NCBI RefSeq assembly: GCF_036417845.1
Contig: NC_089981.1
Coordinates: forward strand, 62,771,268 to 62,835,267
DNA from: Apteryx mantelli
Taxonomy: Eukaryota > Chordata > Aves > Apterygiformes > Apterygidae
Direction: 5' to 3'
Length of the DNA: 64,000 nt
This document shows, piece after piece, positions 48,286 through 57,354 of the stretch; within the stretch, counting starts at the first letter, position 1, and each line of letters opens with the position of its first letter. The position numbers were made by a program, and so were the translations under genes. Below the pieces are notes generated by a model. That model worked only from the letters and a program-made list of their open reading frames with translations. It made no database searches and was not told where the DNA came from.

Positions 48286-49548
48286 CTACGAGGTGTTTAG
48301 CACGGGTCTGGAATACACACCTTGGTAGTAGGAGGGCTCCAGGGCCGAGGGCTCGATGCTGCTGCGGCCCGCCATGGAGGCGCTGCCCAGGGGCAGCCCG
48401 CCGGGGAGGCTCGCCCCGTAGGAGGAATATTGCAGCGCCTGCTCGTAGGCTTTGAAGTCCAGCTTGTGCTGCTGTTCCGAGGACGACATGAGGTTGTTGA
48501 TGGAAAAGGGGTGGTTGAAGGAGTAGTGGGGGTCCCCTTTGAGGTGAAGCTGGGGTTCGTGGGCTAAGGAGTGAGGGGGGTGTGGGACGGAGGCCAAGGC
48601 GGGGACGGAGCTGATGGTGGAGGAGGTGGCCGAGGCCGAGGTCTTTAGCTCCGTGCTCGATCCGCTGTGGTCCATAGACTGGGGGCTGGCAGACGGGTTG
48701 GAGCTGGAGAGGGAGGTCGCCGTGTCCAGCTGTGCCGGTTTATTGTGGCCTCTATGCAGGGGGGAGTTAGAGCTGGAACTGGAGGCCCCAGCCTGATCTT
48801 TCCTGCCCTCCTGAGGGGTTTTGCTGTTCGCTGGCTTCTCGCACTTGAACCGCTTTTGCCGGCGGAGGTAGCAACCATTTTCAAACATGTTGCCGGAATC
48901 GGGGTGCAGGGTCCAGTAGGAGCCCTTGCCGGGCTTGTCGGGCGAGCGGGCCACCTTGACGAAGCAGTCGTTGAAGGAGAGCGAGTGGCGGATGCTGTTC
49001 TGCCAGCGCTGCTGGTTCTGCCGGTAGTAGGGGAAGAGGTCCATGATCCACTGGTAGATTTCGCTCAGCGTCAGCATCTTGCTGGGCGCCTGCTGGATGG
49101 CCATGGTGATGAGGGAGATGTAGGAGTAGGGCGGCTTGGCGTGGGGATAGCTCCGCTTGAAGGTCTTGGCGTCCCGCGTCCTGCCCAGGTTGGACTGCGT
49201 GTAGGCCATGGGGCTCATGCAGGGGTTCATGCCGCTGTAGGGGCTGAGCCCGTTCATGGGGGCCGGCTGGGCCGACATGGTGTTGATGCCGCCGGGGCTC
49301 AGCGCCGTGCCCATGGCAGCCACGCCGGTCGGCATGCCGTTCACCGGGCCGGCGGAGCCCGCCGGCATGCCAGCCACGGCACCGGGGCTCAGCCCGGCCC
49401 CCAGCCCCGTGTTGGCGTAGGACATGTTGAAGGAGCTGGAGGTCATGTTGCCACTCGTCGTCATGGTATTCATGGTCATGTAGGTGTTCATGGTGTTCAT
49501 GGAGCCCAGCCCCGAGTTCATGTTGCTCACGGGCACTGAGGAATAGGC
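48286..49548 (-). CDS. FOXA1: FOXA1 coding exon 2 (forkhead box A1 / HNF-3 alpha), residues 25-444
   Basis: FOXA1 is a nuclear pioneer transcription factor that binds TRTTTRY-type sites on nucleosomal DNA and opens chromatin in endoderm, liver, lung, mammary and prostate lineages. The exon starts after CTGCCCTAG with [10 protein letters not shown], matching the mammalian exon junction, and ends with PVLNTS and TAG. The N-terminal part (to about residue 150) is Met/Asn/Gly-rich. The winged-helix forkhead domain spans about 161-259, from [10 protein letters not shown] to RRQKRFK; recognition helix residues [10 protein letters not shown] are at about 208-217. From memory the domain is identical to the human one. 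A Ser/Pro/Gln-rich linker follows, then conserved C-terminal motif [14 protein letters not shown] (about 365-378) and terminal [14 protein letters not shown]. The predicted total is 444 residues against 472 in human; the deficit lies in low-complexity linkers, including human Gly-rich runs after the domain. Paralogues FOXA2 and FOXA3 fit less well. Confidence 0.97.
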   Translation of the reverse strand, partial: AYSSVPVSNMNSGLGSMNTMNTYMTMNTMTTSGNMTSSSFNMSYANTGLGAGLSPGAVAGMPAGSAGPVNGMPTGVAAMGTALSPGGINTMSAQPAPMNGLSPYSGMNPCMSPMAYTQSNLGRTRDAKTFKRSYPHAKPPYSYISLITMAIQQAPSKMLTLSEIYQWIMDLFPYYRQNQQRWQNSIRHSLSFNDCFVKVARSPDKPGKGSYWTLHPDSGNMFENGCYLRRQKRFKCEKPANSKTPQEGRKDQAGASSSSSNSPLHRGHNKPAQLDTATSLSSSNPSASPQSMDHSGSSTELKTSASATSSTISSVPALASVPHPPHSLAHEPQLHLKGDPHYSFNHPFSINNLMSSSEQQHKLDFKAYEQALQYSSYGASLPGGLPLGSASMAGRSSIEPSALEPSYYQGVYSRPVLNTS

Positions 49549-49610
49549 CTAGGGCAGCGAGACGGAGAGAGGAGATTAGGAGAGAGGGGCAGGCAGAACG
49601 CCCCGAGACC

Positions 49611-49635
49611 GGGGCCGGGGCCGGGGCCGGCCGGG
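49611..49635 (+). repeat. Short (GGGGCC)n tract, G-quadruplex motif
   Basis: Three perfect GGGGCC units and a GGCCGGG tail occur on the + strand, which is the template strand of FOXA1, about 60 nt upstream of the exon 2 acceptor. Four G-runs satisfy a simple G4 pattern; the transcript carries the C-rich complement. Confidence 0.85.
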
Positions 49636-51495
49636 TCCCCGCGGCTCCGAGCTGCCGGCTGGGGCCGGATCCAGCCCTCCGCTGACGCTAGCGCTGCAGC
49701 AAGAGCCGACCCTGCCTGTCCCGGCTAACGCGCCTGGCAAACTTCTCCCCCGGGGAAACCTTTGGCTTCTTCGGCACTCGTGAAAGCGCTTCCCAAAATC
49801 CACGTGGAAGGGCCGCTGGTGGGATGAAAAGGCTAATTTATATTTATGAGCATTTATAAATATCAATATACCAAGAGGTTTCTCGGACCGGAACACGCGC
49901 CCGTTTCACCGGCGGGCCAAGGGCTTCCGCCCGCTCGGCAGGATCACCGGGATGCCAGGGACAACCGTCCCTCTGAAACAGCTCCGCACCTCTGCAGAGC
50001 CTGGCTACGGGCTTTATCAGTCCCGGAAGAAGGTTTTCTTCCTGGATATTCCCGCGGTTTTGCTCATTTTGTGTCCCACCTTTCTAGCTAAATATTAAAA
50101 CTCATCGGAATATTGGAAATTACTGACATACCCTCTCCGTGCCAAGACGAAATTCGTCTGCCTGAACTTTCTCGGCAATAATGTCACACATCTCCCCTCT
50201 CCACTGTGAATTTCAATTTATTTTCTTGCACAAAATATGATAGTGTCTTGTCACAAAAAATGAAACAGCTCACGGTCGCGCATTTAATCTGCCGAAAGCT
50301 TCCCACTTCTACGCATTTTCTATCAAGTCAATCTTTCATTTAAAGTTAGAAAAACTTTCCCAAAGTACGAAAAGCCGAAACTTTCCCTGCCCTTGATTTT
50401 CCATTATCACCTAATGTGCATAAATTGTAGCACCCTTACTTCTAACAGAACGGTTACAAAATCCAGAACCGGAGAGCCTGAAAGTGTGCTTCCCAGTACG
50501 GCATCTGATTTAATAAGAGGGGAAAACACGTCGCAGATGTATTCCCAGTTTACCTAGAACAAAGGCAAAACGGCTAAGGAAAGGATGTTTAGCGACGGCT
50601 AAAAAGCCACTGTAATATTTGGTAGTATTTACTACAAATTCTACGGGCTTATAAATACGATTTTAATTTAATAATAATCATTTGAGTTCGTAGAAAGGGG
50701 ATGGGTTTCCCACACGCCATCCATGCAATGTTTTAAATTAAATAGTGGGAGACGAGAAAAGATTGAAACTAAAAAATAGCAAATGAGAGGGTCGCTTAAC
50801 TTTATGTTCGTGGATAATGAGTATAGCGAGGATAAATGAATGTGGAAACGACATATAATTTAGATTACCCTTATTTGCCCTTAGCAGACTTTTCTCTATT
50901 AAATTAGATGCCAGTAGGGTGATACGTATCTGCCTGTGCACGCGCGGCCCTGCGGGTGCTGTGCACGAGCCCCGGGGAGCAGGGACGAGGCGTGGGGACT
51001 GTGGAGCCGTGTGTCCGTGTGTGCTGATGCAATGCCTGTGTGCGCACACCTACAAGCCCGGCTTGCTAGCACACTTCCTTAAAACGGCTCCTTCCTCGTG
51101 CGTTAATCCTCCGGGTTTCTGGCGGTGCTGCTAAGCGCTGACTTCTCCCCGGGAACCCGATTTCAGAGCCGCATCGGCACAGTGCAAAACTCGGACCCCC
51201 GCACGGCCGAGGTTGGCTCGGGGGGGCGGCTCCTCCGCCCAGGGCGGAGGGCTCTTCCCTGGCCCTCTCCTGTGCCGTAGTTGTTGGCGTTTGGGCCATT
51301 TCTCTCCGTTCCTGTGCACGGTACTGTAAATAAATGCGGCGGCCGGAGCTGGCTCCGGGGGTGCCGCGGTGGCGGGGAGGGGGCGGCCGGGGCCGGGGCT
51401 CCCTCCCGGGGCCGCTCTCCGCAGCGCCGCCCGCCGGCCCGCGGCAGCAGCGCACGCCGCAGCCAAGCCGTCCTGAGAAGTACGAACAAACGGCT

Positions 51496-51568
51496 TTTTC
51501 CTTCCTTCCTTCCTTCCTTCCTTCCTTCCTTCCTTCTTTCCTTCCTCCTTTCTTCCTTCCTTTCTTTT
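51496..51568 (-). repeat. GGAA tetranucleotide microsatellite in FOXA1 intron 1
   Basis: On + this is a CTTC array with about nine uninterrupted units followed by degenerate ones. Read on the FOXA1 sense strand it is (GGAA)n, the core of ETS-factor sites. It lies about 0.5 kb into the intron. Length is likely polymorphic. Confidence 0.9.
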
Positions 51569-51967
51569 GGCCCCCCTCGGACAGGTGAGGCCCCCGGCGG
51601 CGGCGCGCAGGGAGGCGCCGGGCCGGGGGGCGGCGCGGCGCGGCTGGGTCCCGCTCGCCCCTCGCCCGCGCCATATGCCGGGCAGGAGCCGGCGCCGCGA
51701 CTCCTCTGCCCCGAGCCAGGAGTTTGCGGAGCGCTTTGTGCGCGCCGAGAGCGCGGATTTCGCCTTTCAGAAGAGCGCCGGGGCTGCCCCCGGCTCCCGG
51801 CAGCCCCGCAGGCTCGCAGCCGCCCCGGGCTCGCCGAAACGCCTCCTGGGGCTCTCGGAAACCGTGTGGATTTCCTCGGGGAAGCCTGGCCACCTCCAGG
51901 GCTGGAGGGGGGGAGGCACGTTTGCGCTGGCAGGATCTGGAGCGCAAACTGCTTCATCCGATTGCTG

Positions 51968-51982
51968 CCCCCCCCCCCCCCC
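51968..51982 (-). repeat. G15 homopolymer just inside FOXA1 intron 1
   Basis: The + strand has C15, so the pre-mRNA carries G15 about 78 nt after the exon 1 donor. Such G-runs can act as intronic splicing enhancers or form G4-like structures. It is also a likely sequencing-error site. Confidence 0.85.
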
Positions 51983-52059
51983 AGATCCCCGGCCCTCCCC
52001 TCGACCCCCTCCCCCTTGCAGAGGGGCAGCAAAGGAGCCAGACCCCGGGATTCACTCAC

Positions 52060-52131
52060 CTCCTGAGTGTCGGCGTAGTAGCTGTTCCAGTCGCTGGTTT
52101 CATGCCCTTCCATTTTCACAGTCCCTAACAT
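52060..52131 (-). CDS. FOXA1: FOXA1 coding exon 1, residues 1-24
   Basis: This exon encodes MLGTVKMEGHETSDWNSYYA plus DTQE and ends at a phase-0 donor GAG|GTGAGT. The peptide matches the mammalian FOXA1 N terminus as I recall it, including the transactivation-associated DWNSYYADTQEAYSSV segment, which continues into exon 2. The start was chosen by that match. Its context has A at -3 and T at +4, a moderate Kozak signal, and the second Met (residue 7) is a possible leaky-scanning start. The ATG overlaps the stop of a short upstream ORF. The exon sits in GC-rich sequence and continues upstream as 5'UTR. Confidence 0.95.
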
Positions 52132-52160
52132 TATGGAGCCAACCTGCCCGGTGTAACCAT
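52131..52160 (-). CDS. Nine-codon upstream ORF overlapping the FOXA1 start (TAATG)
   Basis: In the FOXA1 leader an ATG at 52,160-52,158 opens MVTPGRLAP and stops at TAA, whose last base is the A of the FOXA1 ATG. Its own context is weak (T at -3, G at +4). It lies within the transcript if transcription starts near 52,480. Stop-start overlaps of this form can support reinitiation or tune main-ORF translation. Another upstream ATG at about 52,411 opens a separate 48-codon frame that ends well before. Confidence 0.55.
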   Translation of the reverse strand: MVTPGRLAP

Positions 52161-52500
52161 CCAGCCCTCTTGCAAGCGAGCGACGGGCAGCAGGAAAAGA
52201 GCCCGAAAGCCCGACCTAGCAGGAAGCCAGCTCTTAGGAGGGGAAGGGGGTGCTGAATTCTCGTCTATAACAAGCCAAAAAAGAGGCAGGGAGCGGTGTG
52301 GGGCGAGACAGTTGAGAAAGTGAGGAAGTGCCGGCTGGGATGTGAGTGGAGTTGAGCTGATGTGGATCTTACGTCGCAGAAGTACCCACCTCCTCCTCCT
52401 CCTCTCCCCATTTGTCCGCCTCACAAAGGCGTTCGCACCTACAAAGCCGGAGATGCACCTGCAAACAAGGCAGTTCCCCTCGCCTGCAACTCCCCCCGGG

Positions 52501-52535
52501 GCGGCACTTTATTTGCAAAGCAGTGTAATTGGTTT
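52501..52535 (-). promoter_or_regulatory. FOXA1: Candidate FOXA1 core promoter (CCAAT plus TATA-like box)
   Basis: On the minus strand a CCAAT box (52,532-52,528) is followed by CTTTGCAAATAAAG (52,520-52,507), an AT-rich TATA-like or octamer-like element, and then by GC-rich sequence where transcription could start (about 52,470-52,490). This would give a 5'UTR of about 350 nt. The choice rests on motif order only; CpG-island promoters often start at several sites. Confidence 0.4.
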
Positions 52536-54414
52536 AAGCTTGTGGGGAAAGAAGGAGAGACGGAGGTGGGAGAGGGGGAGAGCACAGGAAAGGGGGGAGG
52601 AACCCACCCTTTCAGATGGTCAGGACAAATGCTAGGAGGGATCGGTGGAAATTAAATGAGGTAGATAAGGGAAGTGCAGCCCCCTCTGAATAGAATGCAA
52701 AAGGCCATCCAGCCTTAAACCCCTGAGATTAGGGGCTATATTTACTAAAGTCCAGTAGATGCTCCTTTAACTTGATGCTGGGACGTGCTCCAAAGTCCCG
52801 AGTCCTGCAGTCAGCATGCCTCCCCCCGCTCACTTCAAATCTAGTAACTGTGCCAGGTACCTATCCGGGCCCCAGGCCCCTGCCGCGGCCCCCGATGCTC
52901 CCGGCGTGCTCCAGGCCAGGGACTGGACTTTGGCTGCAAGCAGAAAGGCTCGGCTCCCAGGTCCCCAAAGCCCCGCATGGGCTAAATCTCGTCCTTAAGA
53001 CTGGGTTGCCGGCCTATGTATATGATGATGATGATGGTGATATTTCTTTTCTGGTGTTTTACGTTTAGAAACCATGTGAGTCACAGCGCTGAGACATAAC
53101 ATTAGAGCCACGCAATAAATGCGGACAGAGGCTTGAATGCGGATCCGCTGATATTAACCTCCACTTGGCAAACATCAGGTGAGTCACTGGAACCATTTTA
53201 TATCTTTACAGTGGAAAGCCTTCAGCCCAGAAGGCTTCTTTGGAGCCAGACACCCAGGAGCAGCCCTAGTAAGAAGTAGCGGATATCTCATTAGCAGCTT
53301 CTGGCTCATTACTCCGACTTCTTGCAAGGAATAGGGGAGGAGGAATCTAAACGGGCTGGAAGGTGAAAAGGCACAATAGCAATAAAACACACTGACATGG
53401 GTCAAAGCACTTTATAATATGGATGGAGGGACTCTCTCAGCCTTTTCAGACAGGCTCTAATTTACCCTTTTCCTATTCCTGCCCTGGCCGGCTCTTCGAC
53501 CTGATGTCAAGACCACAGACTCTTCTTGGGTTTCTCTGCGCTATCCTTTATGTTTTTTTTTCCTACCCGGCTGCTAGAACATTTATGACCTGGTTGTAAA
53601 AAAACAAAACAAAAAAAACCCCAAAAGAACCACCCCCCCAAAAAAACAAAACCCAACCCCAAAACAAAGGACCCACCAAACAAAACAGACAAACAAACTA
53701 GCCCCCCTCCTCAAACCCAAACAGCTTGCCGGGGAATGGGGATCTAAACGAGAAATAAAGTTTCTTGAGTTTTTCAAAAACGTTTGCATATCATACCACA
53801 CAAAACAAAATACATAGCTGTGTCTGAATTACTGTTTGACATATTTATCGTCCACCAAGACCATAGTTGCTTCCACACCGATTTGTCCTCGAATGATCTG
53901 CAGAAACGTCAATGTCACAAACGTGATTTTTAACAAGTTTCTTATTTAGAGACCCAAGATTAAATTGATGAGATATAGCCTATCATCACCGCGAGAAATA
54001 TGTTTTAACTTGTCCTCTAAATACGTTTTCTATTATCTCTTTCTTTGTTCTTTCCTCCTCATCCTCTTTAAATCTGGCAACAGAATTAAGTTAAATCCTT
54101 GAAACAAATAAAACTCTGGAATCGGCAGGCGAGAACGAGGGATGAAACTGTGTCGCTCAGGACATAATAAAATATAAAAGGTAAAAGCAGTGGCTTAGAA
54201 ATGTACTTTTTCAAGTGGTCAGACTACACAAATGGAGATTGGGACAAAACCCAGTGGAAAATATAAGAGACACTAAAATTGCGGTTTTGATGTATGCGGT
54301 GTCCCTCTCCTTCTAATGGAAGCAGTCTCTACGTCTGAAGTAGAGAAATCGTGAGAGCCCATTCGGGAGCAACCGGTTCATTTCAGTACTTCAGCCCTGT
54401 TCAGAAAACCTGCC
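52536..54414. other. FOXA1 upstream flank
   Basis: No coding exon was recognised. A unique block at 52,650-52,780 has a forkhead-like TATTTAC at about 52,739 and an AGATTAGG homeodomain core at about 52,726, and could be a proximal enhancer. An A/C-rich low-complexity tract fills 53,597-53,700. The AT-rich remainder shows no named transposon. Confidence 0.4.
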
Positions 54415-55800
54415 AGAGGCAGAGCCGCCCCGGCGCGGCCAGGCCGGGCCGCAGCAGCCGCGGCGCCCCGCTCGCCCTCCCCGCCCGCCGAGCGACCCCG
54501 GGCGGTGCTGCGCCGTCTCCAGGGCACAGCCGCAGGGCTCGCACCGCACCCGCGGGGGCAGGCGCGCACCGGCGGGCCGCGGGGCCCCTCCGCGCCGGCA
54601 CCGCCCGCGGGCGCGTTTCGCCGAGCGGGGCCGAGCGGCTCTCGCTGCCGCCGGGCGCCCTCGGGCTGCAGCGGGGGCACCGGCCGCCGCCACCGGCTGC
54701 CCGGCGGCGGGGCGGCAGCCACGGGGCGGGCCGGGCTGGGCCGAGCCGGGCCGCGCCGTGCCGGGCGGGGGAGGCCGGGGATTGTGCAAAGTCGCAGCGC
54801 CTCCTGTTGTCCGGCCGCCGCTCCGGCCTCGGCCCCGCGCTCCTACCGTTGCTCCCGGAGGTGGGAGCTCGGGCGGGCTCCTGCCTATAATCCTCTTAGG
54901 GAGCCTTTCGGCTTGTTACACAAATCAGGAAGCCCGAGGCAGAGGCAGTCGCTGCTGGAAATTCCCTCCAGCCCTGGTTCCTGTATTGCAGCCCTGCTTG
55001 CTGAAAGCCTTCCTCATGTGAAGAAGTGGGTCATGTCGGCTATGTCTGCGGGCACAGAAAACGTAGGGCATTTCATAGTTCCCTTTGCCCCGCTTTTGAG
55101 CTCTTGTGCAACGCTCTGGGTGACGCTCCGAGAGCCCAGCGCAATCCGTCGGAACCTTTCACATCAGCCTCGGGGGAAGGAAAAGTCTCTCCTAGGGTGG
55201 AAGACGAGTGACAGCCGGCAGGAGCTCTCCAAATGGGTTTACCTGCTTATGTGTTTTCTAGGCTTTAGGACGCTAGCCATGGCCCAATTGATACAGAGCC
55301 TTTCTCCAAATCTCGTTAGAGTGGTGCCAGTTTATAATCAAGCTGTGCAACTGCTTTATTCAGAGGGAGATGGTTGCGCAGCCCGGAGAAAGTGCCGGCT
55401 GAGGTGGGCTGTGTTTTCCACTGTCTAAATGGGAGCGGGGTCTCAGCTCCTGGATCCATCGGTCCCTGCTGGAAGCAGAAAAGAACTGACCGAAAAAAAT
55501 GAAGGGGGGGAGGGAGGCGTCCATGGGAGCCGTGTCACCAGCTCTGTCCCTCTGTGTAAAAAACACTCAGCAAGTGGCCGCTTTTAGCAATCACGTCGCT
55601 GTGGGGGCCGGGCCGGGCCGAGAGGTCTCGCCCGTGGGAAGGGGCCTCCCGCCGCACCGTGGAGCCGAACCGGCCGCCGCGCAGCGCTGCCCACGCGGGG
55701 AAGTGCCGCGGCCCGGCAGCACGGCCCAGACCGCTCGGAAGCACCGCCCCGCAGGAACCGTCCCACGCGTGGGGCGGGCGACCCATGCAATCGGCGAGGG
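54415..55800. promoter_or_regulatory. CpG islands upstream of FOXA1
   Basis: CpG-dense blocks at about 54,415-54,870 and 55,590-55,790 are separated by lower-GC unique sequence. They lie 2-3.5 kb upstream of the FOXA1 start. A 307-codon + frame across 54,505-55,428 is largely compositional and has no recognisable domain. Confidence 0.6.
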
Positions 55801-56129
55801 CTTTAATTTTGGCTTCAAAAGGGGACTGGGGAGAACTATTTTGAATCCCTTCCGTGTAAAAGCTACTTTTCCTTTGGCAGAGGCAGTGCTTGCTGGCCAC
55901 CCTTTTGGTTTAATTTGAAGAATCTGACTTGATTTTGTTTAAATGCCATCCTCTCCTCCACGGGAACCTCTCGGGAGTGCTGTGCGGGGGCAGATCCCTA
56001 ACTCGGGAAGGCGCTGGGAGTCTATCTCAGCCTCAGGATACCTTCCTTGCTCCTCACTGCACAGACTTCCCCCCCCCCCCCCCCCCGTGTTTCAGAGCGG
56101 ATCTGCTTCTTGTCAGGGGGTCGCTAGAA

Positions 56130-57275
56130 CCGGCTTTCCAGGCGGGCCCGGCACGAGGAGGGGAGCTGTGCAACGGCCGCCTCAAACGCCGTGGGACCCC
56201 TTGGTCTCGCCCACCTTGTCCTTCCCCTTCTCCTTACTGATACATCTCTCTTGGCAGTGGGAAAACCCTATTCTACCTGTTTCCACCCCCAAATCCTCCC
56301 CCATCCAAGCGAGCAAACAGTAACCGGGGGGAACCCTCTCGGCGCCCGGAGCAGGAGGCAGCGGGGCTCCTTGGACGGGATGGGAGCCCGGCGGCCCGGG
56401 GCGCTCCCGGAGCAGGTTTCGGTGACCGCCGAGGGCGCCCCTCGCTCGGCCACGGGCGCGCCGGGACGGCGGCGCAGTCGGACGCTTGTTTCTCCTCCCG
56501 ACAGACTCCGGGCCGCGCTCGCCCTGCGCTCCCGAGCCCGCAGCGAGCAGGGCCGGCGGGGTCCCCGGGCCCCCCGCGGCAGGACGGAGCCTCCGGCGCG
56601 GCCCGCCCGCCGCTGCCGGGTGCGGCGAGGGCGGCCCTCTCCGCCCCCCGGCGGGGCGGGAGCTCCTGCACCCCCGGCCCGGGGAGTTCACGAGCAGGTG
56701 AGAGCGATAAGGTCGCGTTTACTTTCCTCTCGCTGGGGATCAGTGCCGAGACAGGTGAGGACACTTTATGGGGCCAGCAGTTGCTCTGGAGACTTTTCCG
56801 CGTGAACTTTACTTATCTCCGACCGTGACAACCAAGCGATCCCCTTCCCCGAGCAGCCCGAGAGAGGACGGGGCGCCCCCTTTTCTTTCTGCATCTCTTT
56901 CCCCCCCCCCCCCCGCCCCCGGCCTTGTTTTGGATTGCGCCTGGGCGGACCAGACGTGCTCTCCCGCTGCCCCTTCCCCCGCGGGGAGGGCTGGAGGGAC
57001 CCAGCCCTGCCTCCCCAGCGGTTGTTTCCCTCCCGAGTTTTTTCCGCCCCTTCCGCCCTCGCTATTGCCCCCCGCGGGAGCGGCCGCAGGTGCCGCCCTG
57101 CTCCGGCAAGAGGGCAGCGGCGGGGCCGTTCCTCCGGAGCCCCGTCGTGCCAGGCCGCGCTCCCGCGGGTGCCCTGGCTGCGGGGCCCCACGGGGCGGCC
57201 CGGCGGCTCGCTCGCGGTGCGGGTTTCATGGGCACACGTGCGAGGCTCCGGAGACGTTACTCGTCGCAGTAGCGA
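56130..57275 (+). promoter_or_regulatory. Large CpG island with + strand splice-donor-like sites
   Basis: This is over 1.1 kb of CpG-rich DNA containing two good + strand donor sequences, GAGCAG|GTGAGA after 56,697 and GACAG|GTGAGG after 56,754, plus C18 (56,069-56,086, just outside) and C14 (56,901-56,914) runs. It could hold first exons of a transcript divergent from FOXA1. In mammals TTC6 starts on this side of FOXA1, but I could not recognise TTC6 protein sequence here. Confidence 0.5.
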
Positions 57276-57287
57276 CTTTGCACTGCC

Positions 57288-57354
57288 GGATTATTTTATT
57301 TTATTTTATTTTTATTTTCATTTCATTTTTATTTCATTTTCATTTCATTTTTCT
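57288..57354. repeat. (TTTTA)n / (TTTCA)n low-complexity tract
   Basis: TTTTA units grade into TTTCATT units at the right border of the last CpG island. It ends in TTTTTCTAG, which mimics a splice acceptor but is not followed by convincing coding sequence. Confidence 0.85.

Larger units (their letters stand above)
49549..52059 (-). other. FOXA1: FOXA1 intron 1
   Basis: A 2,511-nt intron with donor GAG|GTGAGT (minus strand, after 52,060) and acceptor CTGCCCTAG|GCC (before 49,548). A pyrimidine-rich tract and a branch-point-like TCCTAATC precede the acceptor. The intron holds GGGGCC repeats near its 3' end, a GGAA microsatellite and a CpG-rich 5' portion (51,180-52,059). Large open frames inside it are compositional. 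Confidence 0.9.

Noticed and set aside
48667-49539. 290-codon + strand open frame antisense to FOXA1 exon 2
   Set aside because: It is the mirror of GC-rich FOXA1 codons, yields repetitive Gly/Val/His/Arg sequence and has no independent gene signals.
51066-52131. Long minus frame that begins with the FOXA1 N terminus and runs on past the donor
   Set aside because: It is exon 1 read through into the intron. The GTGAGT donor and the exact match of exon 2 to the known continuation show splicing at 52,060.
52131-52424. 97-codon upstream frame ending at the FOXA1 start
   Set aside because: Its apparent first codon is GTG; only the internal ATG at 52,160 gives a credible, 9-codon upstream ORF.
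54505-55428. 307-codon + strand open frame upstream of FOXA1
   Set aside because: The first half is CpG-island composition; the second half has no recognised domain and no clear splice or promoter support.
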